NCBI GenBank assembly: GCA_003439945.1
Contig: QVRM01002239.1
Coordinates: 62,001 to 126,000 of the forward strand
Origin: Dermanyssus gallinae
Lineage: Eukaryota > Arthropoda > Arachnida > Mesostigmata > Dermanyssidae
Length of the DNA: 64,000 nucleotides
Reading direction: 5' to 3'
The position numbers were made by a program, and so were the translations under genes. The notes beneath the pieces were generated by a model that saw only the letters and a list, made by a program, of their open reading frames with translations, did not search any database and was not told the origin of the DNA. Of this stretch, positions 1 through 12,158 are shown piece by piece. The first letter of the stretch is position 1. Each line of letters starts with the position of its first letter.

Positions 1-33
<33 letters not shown>

Positions 34-42
34 ATGGATAAG

Positions 43-70
<28 letters not shown>
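1..70. repeat. (AT)n microsatellite, interrupted
   Basis: Two AT runs are separated by a short unique spacer. The tract directly abuts the end of a SINE-II body fragment at 71, as also happens at 58966-58994, so it may have grown from the tail of that retroposon. Confidence 0.95.
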
Positions 71-73
<3 letters not shown>

Positions 74-230
74 TAATGGAGCTACAATTGTCTACCGAAA
101 ACGTGCTCACTGGGGTTATTACTCTATCTCGTATAGAGTGGGTTGGGACCACTTGACCAGCGTGCCTCGGATTGACGCCACGTTCTGCGTTCGTTGGACG
201 TCCTTATTGTTGTTGTTTTTGTAGTTGCTG
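71..230 (-). mobile_element. SINE family II, body/3' fragment
   Basis: The segment matches 59031-59160 closely; shared blocks include CAATTGTCT, GTGGGTTGGGACCACTT and GGACG..GCC. In the 59 kb copy this body is continuous with a tRNA-like head on the minus strand, so this is read as the 3' half of a minus-strand SINE whose head may be the piece at 1178-1370. The A/T-rich end touches the (AT)n tract. Family assignment rests on the within-window repeat; the orientation is inferred. Confidence 0.65.
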
Positions 231-232
231 TT

Positions 233-370
233 GTTGTTGATCGAATTCTGTTTGAGTGATGCTTGAATTAGCCAAGAGGTGATAAGCCATGGCTCTGAGA
301 CTCAACGGCCATGCTTCTGCCACGTGGACTGTTGGATGGTGAACCCTATATAGGTATATCCTCGCATGTT
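233..370 (+). mobile_element. SINE family I, 3' body fragment
   Basis: Diverged match to the body of the SINE-I copies at 2857-3119 and 31850-32113: a TGATCGAATT start, then GATAAGCC, CTGAGA..CAACGGCCATGCT, GCCAC..GGACTGTTGG and an ACCCTA-TAT block in the same order. The tRNA-like head is missing. Confidence 0.65.
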
Positions 371-459
371 TGCCTATTCGTCGGCTTTAAGCGACACTGA
401 TATAGGTAGACGTGCATGTCAAACGAATAATACATTTGTTTATTCATTGATCCACCCAT

Positions 460-1177
<718 letters not shown>

Positions 1178-1370
1178 AAACATTTCGGGCTGACCCTCAG
1201 CCAAGATTTAACGTCTACGGAAGTGTTTTTCACATTTCTTCATAGACGAACCCTCATAAATGCAAATCGGTGCAACGGTGGGGCTCGAACCCGCGCACCT
1301 ATCTAGTGTCTCCTCCGGTTGCGAGGCGCAGACTTAAGCCACCACGCCACCGGGCTCGACCGCTCGAATG
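1178..1370 (-). mobile_element. SINE family II, tRNA-derived head
   Basis: Read on the minus strand, the segment begins with a tRNA-like module: an A-box-like GTGGCGTGGTGGCTTAAGTC and, about 45 bp on, a B-box-like GGGTTCGAGCCCC, the two pol III internal promoter elements. A second copy lies at 59238-59412 (minus) with the same order. No full cloverleaf or clear CCA-end acceptor stem is seen, so this is a SINE and not a tRNA gene. Confidence 0.8.
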
Positions 1371-2856
1371 TAGCAGGCGCAGGTGTGAACATTACCAGCC
1401 AGTTTCTAGATTTCAAATGTTCCTACTAAAAGAGTGAATTGTCGGCGACCAACTGTTGCCGACTGCTATCGGTTATGGCGAGGGAAGTTGTGCCAACGTC
1501 CACGGCTCAGATATATGAAGGGCTTCTACTGCAAGCATGACACCATCATATAGGGATGATTAGGTGAGGTTCGCAATGGCCCATCAGGTTTCAAAGGCGG
1601 CTGATGATGCATTCTGTGTAGCTGTGTAGTATATATCTACAATATAGACGCATCCTGCCTGCTGACGTTCTCTGTTATTTTTGCCGAGACATTCTGCTAA
1701 AATTTAGTAAAGCATGAGAATATAATCTGGTATTTGTTGCCATGTGTTGACCACTAACCTCGATTTTAGTTCGTGTCATTTTTTTCACTGGAGCGTCACG
1801 TAAACTTTCACACTTTACACTATCTATGATCCACTGAATCATGCGCACATAATATGCGTCATCAGTGCTGCCAATATTGTGTCACCGGTATTAGTTTAAT
1901 AGCTGCTCATACGTACATAGAGTAGTATTACATAGCTACCTTACTACAAGCATATCATTCGTATTGGATAATACTTATCCTTTCAAATTTAGTAGCAGAT
2001 AGAACTTTCATGTTCTACAGTCAGATCACTGTCAAGGGATATATATTAGGGAATTCGGCTGACTCTTTACTTATACGGTAGCATCACACGATTTATAAGA
2101 CGTTGGCGGCATCTACCCAGGAACGTCCTTGCAGACGTATCAGGCAAAGAGTTAAGATCAAAGATCAAGTGAAAGCGAAACGACTATTGAAGGCTTCTGA
2201 CAATAGAAGGTCAAGGAAGGCACTATCAATGCAAGGCACGAACTATTCGACAGGACACAATGCAGAAAGGCCAAAAGAGGTTCTTTGGCTCTTCCTCCAC
2301 TTACTGCTACACATAGCTATAAGCGCGCTGAAACCTAGGGGCATTTTGACATAACGAAACAATGTTCTAACATTTTTCAATATTACCCGCTAGTTTCAGT
2401 GAGTGAGTAACAAAATACGCTCCAGCAGAATATCACAGCCGAAAAGCATTCGCCGGAAGAACTTCCATGAAGTACTCAATTTTTCCAGAGACTTTAAGCT
2501 GAGAAAAGGCGCGCTTACACGAAGTCGAACATCGTCGTTCAAGATTAGATGATCTTCAAATATTTGTTCATAAACGCGCTCAATTATTCTGGGATACGAC
2601 TTCTTTGAAGTTGCTAGAAGCCTGGCGCCGTGTGGCGGGACTGTCGCAAACTTATCATCATTTGAAGGCACACGAATTCTAACGAGCGCAAGGGATTACC
2701 AAATAACGGCTAGCATACATATATGCCATTATGTCAAGCATATACGGCAAGTGAACAACGTTTTGTCTCTTTTACACTCAGAAGGGTTCACGACAATATG
2801 TGAGTGTTGTGACATGAACCAGATCGAAACTCAATCATTTGACTATAACGTTTCGT
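1371..2856. other. Intergenic, nothing recognised
   Basis: AT-rich unique DNA. The open frames at 2103-2354 and 2396-2671 (minus) show no domain, signal peptide or splice context that I can support. Confidence 0.55.
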
Positions 2857-3119
2857 GTAGGCGGCGTGGTTTAGGAGCTAATGTGCTAGTCATGGTTGTT
2901 CGGGTGTCGCCGGTTCGATCCCCGGTTGTTGATCGAACATTTTTTTGTCGGGAGATTCGGCCCATTGAGAACGGATGATACGCTCCACACCGCTGAGAGT
3001 CAGCCGCCATGACCGTCCTACAGATTATGGAGGAAACCTAGAAATCTTAACATGTCCGGCCTTCGGTGCATTAAGAATATGCCTCACGGCGATTCCAAAG
3101 TCGGTAGGTTACGGAGGAT
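2857..3119 (+). mobile_element. SINE family I, full-length-like copy
   Basis: tRNA-derived SINE. The head has an A-box-like GGCGTGGTTTAGGAG and a B-box GGTTCGATCCCC about 50 bp apart. The body (ATTGAGAACGGATGAT, CTGAGAGTCAGCCGCCATG, GTCCGGCCTTCGGTGCATT) is shared with copies at 31850-32113 (plus) and 17404-17663 (minus). It encodes no protein; such elements are transcribed by pol III and mobilised by LINE proteins in trans. Confidence 0.85.
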
Positions 3120-5327
3120 AGTCATGAAAAATGTCTAACAACAGCAAACATATAGGAATACCGTTCCGTGCGTGTTTAGACGCCATGAGTACCATGTGGC
3201 TAGGGATGCAGCACTGATAAATGCGCACGCTGTCGTTTAGTGCGGAGTGTTTTTTCTGGTTCGCGTAAGACACGTTGGCCAATTGCGCACTTCCTTCGGC
3301 TGACACGTTTTCACTACGGGCTAGAAGTACACCCATGGTTGTCATGCGGAAAATCTCAATGTAGGTAGTTTGTTTTATTCAGTGCACTAAATCTGGTCCG
3401 TCGGTAACGGGCGTCTCAGAAGGGACTACTGTCAGCCGCTCGGGATTCGGCGTTCCGAACGTTAGAACTAACTCTAGGCTTTCCAATCATTCATTTCCTA
3501 TACTTTCCCTTGTACTCACGCAAACAAACCAATTGCAAACAAATGCCGCGCCGACATTGTCGAAGCCGTCGATTGCGAAATGTGATAGCCACATGTCATA
3601 TAACGGCCCCGCTGGTGCATACGTTTATGAGCTGGTTTATGGTGATAATGTTGTAATGCATTAAATCGACAGGCATCCAACCGCCTTCTAGTTGTTGAGA
3701 TTTTCACAGGCAATGCTGGCGACTTCTTCAACTCAGTAGAACTCTAGTTACAATTCCAACGGGAGAACGCCATTAAGTGTTATTTGATATATTTATATAT
3801 ACAGAAATCGACAAGAGAGAAATGGTTTACTGGCCTTAGTCCAGGTAGTGAACGCGTGTGATGAAACGAACCTTCTTTTTTTCCAACGTATAAAATGACC
3901 CCAGCTTCTTCTTTGACACGTTTGATGCCTACAATCTCTGCGCGTCTTTGCGTCTTATTTACGCCGAGCACACAATACGGTGCATACTGCTGGCAGGCCT
4001 GAGCCTGATTTATAGCCACGCGCTTATCGCGTTGGCTTTCACAGTATCCTTGTCGCAACTCGCTGCAGCCGGAGCTTTTCTGACCTCGGATCCCCGTTGC
4101 GTTGGTCTTCCACATGAGAATAATTTATATGTTCGCCTGGAATACCCAAACCTTCTAAGACTGTGAGTTCGGAGATAAAAGCCTATTTTAAGTTTCGAAC
4201 AGGATATGCTGACTTTATGCATAGAGCCGGAAAAATGGCAGGTCTGTTTATAACATGTCGATTATATGAACAAAGGAAGCCATGACTCCTCATGCACCAG
4301 TCATTTAAAATTCGTTCATAATATGGAACTGTGTTCATGATTTCATAAAGCTCTAGATCAAATTATTTAAACAAAGGTATATGTTAGAGATTGATACCTG
4401 ATAAAATCTGTGCAACGCAAGGCCTATCATGCAATAAATATGCGATCGTGCATCACCGTTACATGTAACGTTGGCATTTGTTCACTAAAATAAAAAGTTA
4501 ACCGATTTATTGAGTAACGAAGCCTCATCTAGCTAAAGCGCGTATATGTACCCACCATGACGCCGAGAGGTTTACCGTAACCTATGACTGTATAAATCAA
4601 TGAGCATTACTTACTATCATCCGTGCAACTCTTGTGATCGAATGCATAATTAGTTGGGATCGGTAATAATATTTTTGTTTAAAAATTTCTTTGTGTTTTT
4701 TTGTTGGCACGATTTCGATCTGCACCGTTTACACTGTGGGTGTGCTCTTATTTCTTAGTTCCACATATGCCGTAGCCTACTTGCGGGGGGGCCGAAGTAC
4801 GGTCCTGCAAGGCAGCAGGACCGTGCTGCAGGTAAACGTGGCTTCAATGAGCTCCGTGGCTGCCACGCGAGTCGTCAGTTTCAAGCCCGCGGGCCAATAA
4901 AGAGCCGTCACCAGCTAGAAGCCGTTGAAGCGGACATTCAAATTAGCACAACCGTTTGATTGGGCCTTGGGAACGGCGGCACAGTTAACAGAATCTCACT
5001 CAAAAAGACTTCGAACGAAACATTCGGAAATATCTGACTCTAAATTTTGTTGCACGTAGTTCGCGAACGTCAACGTACTCGTTTAAAACGCTAAATGGTT
5101 AGCCGTTAAGGAGAAATCCCAAACGTTCTAGAAGATGCTAGTGGCACATCTTTAAACGACGTAGAAAGAGCATATCTTCAGAATATGTGAATAGGCTCGA
5201 CGATAAATGTTGGTTAGTGCTTTGTCATAAACCTTCATTACATGATAGTAGCTGAGCATTTCTTGACAAGACAGATAGACGCTCAGACTAACCTTACACA
5301 CCAACGTATTGTTTTCCATTAATGCAA
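3120..5327. other. Intergenic; one short hairpin
   Basis: No gene was recognised. The longest frames (3780-4115 minus, 3948-4166 plus) overlap on opposite strands and show no domain. A 10-bp inverted repeat (ACGGTCCTGC / GCAGGACCGT, 6-nt loop) lies at 4799-4824. Confidence 0.55.
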
Positions 5328-5464
<137 letters not shown>

Positions 5465-5721
5465 GTGTTAGGACAATACAATTGTGAGGTGTGAATGTGT
5501 ATCCTCGTTATTTCATGGTTACCATCTAGCTATTCTCAGTCTATCGCACCCAATATCGACGCGGCATTTCCTCTGCAAACTGCCATTGAAAGCAGCTGCC
5601 TCAGAAATTCGTCTTCGCGTATATCCCCGGTGTTTGCTCGTATTCGATTACCTAAGTCTTTTATAAATTTCCTTGTACTTCTGCTGACCGGGCCCAATGT
5701 TTCCATGGCAATCGGTACGAA
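5465..5721 (-). mobile_element. RLE non-LTR retrotransposon, 3' fragment (B-related lineage)
   Basis: On the minus strand the open frame reads FVPIAMETLG, then KDLGNRIRANTGD, then EFLRQLLSMAVCRGNAAS and a stop. This matches the last ~70 residues of element B (FVPVAMETMG ... EFLRQQLSLAVCRGNAAA) but is clearly diverged from it, so it is a separate insertion. It has (TTA)n on both sides, is 5'-truncated at 5721, and its sense-strand 3' flank is (TAA)n. It covers only the extreme C-terminus and cannot be functional. Confidence 0.85.
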
Positions 5722-5877
<156 letters not shown>

Positions 5878-5880
<3 letters not shown>

Positions 5881-8800
5881 CAAATTCGTAACGGCTGCTC
5901 AACCGATATTTTGAGCTTGGAGCGTCTGATCTACTATTCAAAGAAAAAAAATCACCGCGCCGACAATTAAAACTCCATTTTCACTTGGCACGGCGAGGCA
6001 TGTGAAGTGGGAGGCAACAGCAAAGCCAGCAACTGCTTAGCTTCAAAGAGGTAGCAGTAATGGCTAATGAGTTTCGATGCCAGTGGTGTTCTATGTGTTT
6101 TCCTACGAAGCGGGGTGTCCAGATCCACGCAGGAAGGACTCATAAGAAGAAGATAGTCGAGTCGAGTGGACCAGCAGTGCTCCAACAGGCCGCTACTAGC
6201 AGCATCTCACAACCGCTGCCTTCTTCGCACGCTCCACAAGCAGACTTCTTTCCTCAACCCGCCAGCCAGCCGCTAGTAAATGGAGGGCCGACACCTGATC
6301 ATCACCTGCCGTCTTCGTCTCCCCTTTCTCTTCACAAGTTACTCGCCAACGCCAAGATGACACGCAAGGTGCTGCGCAGGATCCCAAAGGGAGCGAGAAT
6401 TCCTTTGCGCGGACTCTTCCACCGTCTGGTTAAAGACGTCGCGAATAAGAATGACGAAACGAGCTGGACCGCGCTGCTTACCTTCGCCTTAAAAGTCCTC
6501 CACGTCGACAAGGAAACCCAAGGAGGCCATAGCTTGGCCAGCGTAGTCAAAGAAAAGGTGGCCCTTTTCGGAGCTGCAGCTCTCACTTGCATGGAGGCTG
6601 AGGGGCGAGGCAAACGTGTATTGACGGATAAAGCTGGCGCCCAGATCGCTGCTCACAAGCTTTCTATGGATTTTAATGTGCGGAGCGCCATTAGAATCTT
6701 GTCTTCCGATGACACGATTGCGGCCGTAACAAAGGAGTCGATTGATGAGATGATCGCAAAACACCCTCCTGCTCCCGCAGGGGACGTGGTGCCACCATCC
6801 CCTATCGGCTTGCGAGCTGTTGGGTCATGCTCAAGCGAGGATGTTGCCAAGGCACTTCGCACCTTTCCATCCGGTGTGGCGGCAGGCCTCGACGGCCTCA
6901 CGACTGACCATCTAAAATGCCTTCTCCCTGCCAACGGAGACCACAACGATGTGCTGGAAACACTCGCTAAGGTATGCGACATCATACGTAACGGGCAAGT
7001 TTTGAAGACTGTGAGAAACGTCATATATGGAGGGTGGCTTATTGCCCTGAAGAAGAAAACCGGAGGATACCGACCCATAGCCGTTGGCTGCACCTTGCGT
7101 AGATTGGCCACAAAGACCCTGCTTCCCCAGGTCAATGTAAAAAACTACCTGCAGCCTCGGCAAATGGGGTATGCCACTCATAATGGTGCATAAATAATTG
7201 CCCACACGGCTCGCACCTTCCTCGAAAACAACGAGAAATGCTGCCTCCTAAAAATAGATTTCAAGAATGCGTTTAACTTGAACAAACGAGGACAACCTTT
7301 GGCAGAGGTTTCCAAGCACGCCCGGGCCCTCTATCCAATGATGCACCAGGCATATAGCAGGCCGACTCCTCTGATGTTCGGTGAAGTTAAAATCAGGTCA
7401 TCAGCCGGTTGTCAGCAGGGACGTAGCGGCTCCTCTTGCGTTTAGCCTGCTGTTGCATCAGTACGTCAAATAGGTGACATCCAAGATCCCTCTGTTTTAC
7501 CTCGACGATGAGACTCTTCTTGACAACGATCCTTCGGCATTACTCAAAGACATCAAGGATCTCAGAGCGTTCGAGCAATGGAGCGGGATGCAGCTTAACC
7601 CATCTAAATGCGAGTTATTCCTACAGGGTTTCGAGGACGAAGAGAGACAGCAGGTGATTGCAGAATTTAACAGCAACCTCCCGGACATCCTTGTAAAGGA
7701 CAGGTGTGAACTGGACCTGCTGGGTACGGCGGTCTTCCCCGAAATGATCTGCCCGGTACTGGCCGAGAAGGGAGAACAACTCTCCCGACTTTACCAGAGG
7801 CTGGGTCATCTCGGTAGACATCAAGCCTACTTTCTGCTTCGGCACGCAATGGGAGTACAAAAGGTTCTGTATGTACTACGGACCTCACCGACCTTCCTTT
7901 TGCCGTCAGAAACTTTGGACCTCGACGACCAAGTGAGGAGAGCCTTGGAAAAGATCCTTGACCTGACGCTCGATGATAAGGCATGGGTGCAGGCAAGCCT
8001 ATCGGTCCGGCTGGGTGGAATGGGCATTTGCTCGGCCACGGACCTTGCCTTGCCCGCTTTTCTTGCTTCGTCGCATAGCTGCGCCTCTGCAGTGGCCGCT
8101 ACTACCGGCGGACTCATCAGCCACCAACAAGACGCCATTCGGATCTGGGACGCGCGTCAGTCTGGTCGTCCTTCTGAGGAACAGATCACTAGGCAGAAGG
8201 GGTGGGACCAAATCGCCACTCAGGCTACCCACTTAACTCTTCTTTCGGCCTGTGAGTTAGATATAGACGGCATTAGACTGAAAGCGGTTTCATCCGACGC
8301 TGCCGGACCGTGGCTTGACGTGTTGCCGTCCGAGCTAGTCGGCAGTAAGCTGGCTAATGACCACTTCCGTGCCGCCAGTGGCCTCAGACTTGGCATTGCC
8401 ATGTTTGAGACAGAGGCATGCCCGTGTGGTGGAACGGTGGATGAACGTGGCCTGCACCGACTTAGTTGCACTAAGCTGGCTGGGCTTACGCAGGGCCGCC
8501 ACGATGCCATTAGTGACATCCTCGGGCGCGCTTTTAGACAAGCCGGCTACCGCGTCACACTGGAGCCTGGTGGACTACAGAGCGACGACAAGCGTCGACC
8601 AGACGGCCTTACCAGCCGAGACTGGGACCGCGATCGGCCGCTGGCATGGGACGTCACCGTCTCCGACACGTACGCCCTCGGCTATCGTGCACTAGCCAAC
8701 GCGGGCGTCGGCAACATTATCCACCAACGGGAGATGCACAAACGGCACTTATACGCGCATCTCCTTGAGGACCACGTTGTAATGGCGTTCGGCCTCGAGT

Positions 8801-9076
8801 CATCTGGCGTTTGGGGCAAGGATGCACTCAAACTGACAAAGGAGCTTGGGAAGAAGCTCTTCGAGGCCACAGCGGAGCCAAGATCGGCCGCTTTCCTCCG
8901 ACAGAGAGTGTCATTAGAATTACAGAGAGGCAACGCCAAGATGATGTTGAGTGGTCACCGACACTCAAGCAATAAGAATAATATAAGCAATATTGTAGAT
9001 ATTATATAAGTAATATATTGATAATTGTGATACATGTACATATTGATAAAAAAAACCCTTGTTCAAAAAAAATGTA

Positions 9077-9077
<1 letters not shown>
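5878..9077 (+). mobile_element. RLE-type (R4/Dong-like) non-LTR retrotransposon, copy A1
   Basis: Near full-length element lying between (TTA)n tracts. The 5' UTR (about 5881-6059) is shared with the A-like 5' fragment at 15387-15602 (blocks ATTCAAATTCG, TAACGGCTGCTCAAC, GCGCCGACAA) and in part with A2. The 3' UTR (9010-9073) is nearly identical to that of A2 and ends in a short A run followed by ATT repeats. No long terminal repeats are present. Single-ORF layout, N-terminal C2H2 finger, RT and C-terminal CCHC plus RLE match site-specific R2/R4/NeSL-type elements. R4/Dong-like is inferred from TAA-repeat targeting; clade placement needs a tree. Confidence 0.85.
6060..9009 (+). pseudogene. 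A1 retrotransposon ORF: C2H2 finger, RT, CCHC, RLE (disrupted)
   Basis: The intact form would encode about 983 residues and perform target-primed reverse transcription. The frame starts at ATG 6060 with a C2H2 finger (CQWC then H-x4-H) inside the first 30 residues, then a Pro/Ser-rich stretch. RT motifs follow: RPIAVGCTLRR, the motif A equivalent LDFKNAF in a broken part, GCQQG, and the catalytic YLDD (followed by E where A2 has G). The C-terminus has a CCHC knuckle (CPCGGTVDERGLHRLSC) and the nuclease core RRPDG ... AWDVTV. Three lesions relative to A2: nonsense at 7191 (GAA to TAA), 2-nt deletion at about 7420, and nonsense at 7471 (CAG to TAG). A free second ORF from 7474 is only the downstream remainder. 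Confidence 0.9.

Positions 9078-9125
<48 letters not shown>
9078..9125. repeat. (ATT)n microsatellite between A1 and B
   Basis: About 48 bp of ATT units. It is simultaneously the 3' flank of plus-strand A1 and the 3' flank of minus-strand B, so the two elements meet tail to tail across it. Confidence 0.95.
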
Positions 9126-12100
9126 TATTCAATTTTTCAGTATTTCCCTACAATTGTGGGACCGAAACGTGTACTCGCGTAGGCTCACCCCCCCCCCCCC
9201 TTCTCAATCCATAGAGCCGATGATAGCGGCGGCGTTTCCCCTACACACTGCGAGCGAGAGTTGCTGGCGCAGAAACTCGCCCTCGCGCTGGTCACCCGTG
9301 TTAGCACTAATTTTGACACCTAGGTCTTTGAGAAGGATATTTGTGCTCTTGCTGATCGGGCCCATCGTTTCCATGGCAACGGGTACGAAGTGATATCTCC
9401 TCCCCAAATCAGAGTATTTGCGTTTCTTTGCGATCTCGGCATGTTCAGCAACCCACCCTGACCTGATGGCGCTGTGCATCAGGTATGACGGAGCCACTGT
9501 ACATGATACCGTGGCATCCCATACCAGGCATTTGCCGTTGGACCATGGCGGGATGGTGACGCCGTCTGGTCTTTTGTCGTCTTCGAGGCCCAACCTGGGC
9601 TCCAGGGTGCTTGGTATGCCGGCTCTACGAAGAGCCTTCTTTAGGATCGCGTTGATTTCCGCGTGTCTGGGAGCCCTACCAGGGCTTTTAGTGCAGCTCA
9701 AAGGGTGCAGTCCGTCCTCATCCACTGTTTTTCCACACGCCTTACACTCGTATGGCTTACATATGGGAGCGCCTATTCTCAGAGCGGCCACCATGCGGAA
9801 GGAGGTGTTGTCTAGCATGGTGCCCAGCTGTGATGAAGGAAGTGCTCTTAGGAAGCCACTGCTGAAAGTGTCACGGGCAGCTATGAATACCGCTCTCTCT
9901 GTCGGGGATTGAATGTCATCTAAGATCGTGCGAGCGGTCGTTTGACACTTGTAGCTGTCAAGCATGTGCTGTGTAGGGTGTTGCTCCCAGGGGCCAGGGC
10001 CTATCGCTTGTCTAGCTGCCAGCTCAGCTTCGTCCCTCCTTCCGCGCAGCACAGAATGAACATCCGGTTCTAGCAACGTCTCCGCAAGCCCCGAGAACTC
10101 TATGATAGAGGCCGCGTAGCACAACGAAGCAAGCTCTGCCACGGACCTTAGTCCCAATCCTCCTTCGCTGAGAGGAAGTGTGGCCCTTTCCCAGGATCTG
10201 TCGGTAAGGCCCACGTTTAGAACTTCACTCAGTATCTCCTTTGCCACCTTGTCAAATGCTTGCAAATTATCACAGTGGTGGCCTGTGGGGGACGTGCGTA
10301 GAATGTAGTTTAGCCTAGGTGATTCTAGGCTGTATCTCCATAGGCATAATGTAGCCTGTGCGTGCATCGCCAATAGCCGAATTTTGATACACCGGAGGGC
10401 GTCCCGCTTATCCAGGATAGTTTTCGAGATCTTCCGAGATCCAATGGGCGCTCCCAGGACTTCTAGGTCAGGCAACTCAATTATCTTTGTACCAGGCAGG
10501 GCGTCTGCAATGAGTTTGCATGCCTCATCCTGCTGGTGGGAGGTTCCACCTACAGCTATGACCTCGCATTTTGAGGCGTTAAGAGTTAAGCCTCCCTCCT
10601 CAGCAAACTGTAGCACTTCGCGAATGTCGGAGGCCACTATGTTCGCCGGGCCGCCTAGTATACCATCGTCTAGGTACCACACATTTAGTGAACTTTTCAT
10701 GCGGGACACTAATCCTGAGATTCCTAAACTAAATAAAGCGGGCCCAATCGGATCTCCCTGTTGTACTCCGTTGGCTGAGAGAAGAGGCTCACTCTCTCTC
10801 CCCAGGACAGCAGTGATGGCGTGCCGTAGCTCTGCCACGCTAAGCGAAACATTTGTGGAACTTTCGCTTTAACTTCATTAAGGATAACATCGCGTCGGAT
10901 GGTGTTGAAGGCGTTTCGGAAATCTAGTTTTACAAGGACTCGTGGAGGTCCCTCTGCCTCCGTGAAAGCCCGAGTTGCGTGTGCTGCAGCTTCAGCTCCG
11001 CCTTTAACTGAAACGCCAACCTGGTGAGGTGCCACCGCCTTCACGATTGCCGTCCTATTGATGGCAATCGCTACTTTGGCAACCAGCCTTCGTAAAGTAA
11101 GGCCGCACGCTATCGGTCTAATGGAACCGTCTTTTTCTTCAGGGCTGTCAGATCTGCCCCATAGAAGATTGGGTGGCAAAAACTTGGCAGCCTGCCACTT
11201 AGAGTCAAGTTAGTCAGACAGCGCAGTTCCGCTAGCAGTCTTTCGGAAGAAGGTATTGTGCTGTCCAACATATCTCTCAGATGTCGAGGACGTAATCCAT
11301 CCAATCCAGGGCCAGATGCTAGTGAGAAGGAGCGAACCGCATTAACTACGAGCTGTGCCGGAACGATGAAAGGCTCATCCGTGGGAGGTTGCTCAAAGTT
11401 GATCAAGCGGTCCCTGACGTGAGCCGGAGGAGAGGGATTGCTTCTAAGTTCCTGAGTCGTGCGGTCGTCGGGCAATGCGAAAGACTCTGTCGAAAGTAGA
11501 GTGCGTGCGGCGGAGCGTATGTCTCCCTCAGCTAACTTGCGTTCTGCCCTTGCGACAATCTGGCGGTCGGTGAGGTGCTCCTTGCGCGACTGTGTGAGGC
11601 TGTGGTGCGGTCTATCAGAAAGATTATCCAGCGTCTTCCATTGGGAATCTGTTATGTTCTTCCTAATTACTTGGCACAATGTGATGTCGTTGCTTTTTAG
11701 TTCTGGAATATGCAACATGAGTGTCGGCAAAGTCATTAATCTGTGCCAGGATTCAGCGTCTAGTCTCGAGTTGAAGTGAGAGAGGGCTTCCGCGTAAGCT
11801 GCGCAACAGATTTCCCTGACTCCTCTCGGGATTATCCTGACTAGCTTCGTGCTTTTGCGAGCACGAGCTAGGATACGGGTAAACGTTTTTGGATCGTTGT
11901 CAGAGGTAATGTCGACTGGGTCTCTCTCGTCCTGGGTCGAAGTATGTGGAGAGGAGCCATCGGGTGGCCGGTCAAAGGAATGTGTGTGGGTTTGTCCTCC
12001 GTGAACACGGGTTTTATGTATGTGTAGTCCGCGCAGCGATTTTACGGATTTTCTACAGACGTCGCAGATGAATTTAGCTGGGGACGGGTTTGAAGATGAT

Positions 12101-12131
12101 CGGGATTCAGTTTAGGGGGTTTGCTGTTCAT
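9126..12131 (-). mobile_element. RLE-type non-LTR retrotransposon, element B
   Basis: A second lineage with the same architecture as A but only distant protein similarity. On its sense strand it begins directly after (TAA)n with ACAATG, so there is almost no 5' UTR. It ends with a 3' UTR of about 75 bp carrying a 13-G run (9188-9200) just past the stop, followed by (TAA)n. Related minus-strand fragments lie at 5465-5721 and 15940-16657. Confidence 0.85.
9204..12111 (-). pseudogene. Element B ORF: C2H2 finger, RT, CCHC, RLE (frameshifted)
   Basis: About 970 codons. N-terminal C2H2 finger (FICDVC ... HIHKTRVH) near 12070-12000. RT motifs: SGPGLDGLRPRHL, LDFRNAFN, GVQQGDPIGPALF and catalytic YLDDG near 10670. 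C-terminal CCHC (CKACGKTVDEDGLHPLSC) near 9740 and nuclease core KRPDG ... WDATV near 9560-9510. Visible lesions: the frame is broken near 11128 (between LTALKKK and DGSIRP) and near 10790 in an AG repeat just before GVQQGDP. The finger frame has no in-frame ATG before a TAA at 12112-12114, while the plausible start ATG at 12129-12131 is out of frame, which suggests a third indel. ATG 11736 is internal. Confidence 0.88.
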
Positions 12132-12134
12132 TGT

Positions 12135-12158
12135 TTATTATTATTATTATTATTATTA
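12135..12158. repeat. (TTA)n microsatellite between B and A2
   Basis: About 24 bp of TTA units. It is the 5' flank of both B (minus) and A2 (plus), which lie head to head. Confidence 0.95.

Noticed and set aside
1260..1350. tRNA gene on the minus strand (also at 2857, 31850, 42500 and 46330)
   Set aside because: Each has A- and B-box homology but no complete cloverleaf, and each is joined to a body shared between copies, so they are SINE heads.
10384..10872. 162-codon plus-strand frame and similar frames opposite the retroelement ORFs (9418-9912, 6653-7135, 7667-8236)
   Set aside because: Antisense or shifted shadows of the RT/RLE coding sequence, which alone shows family motifs.
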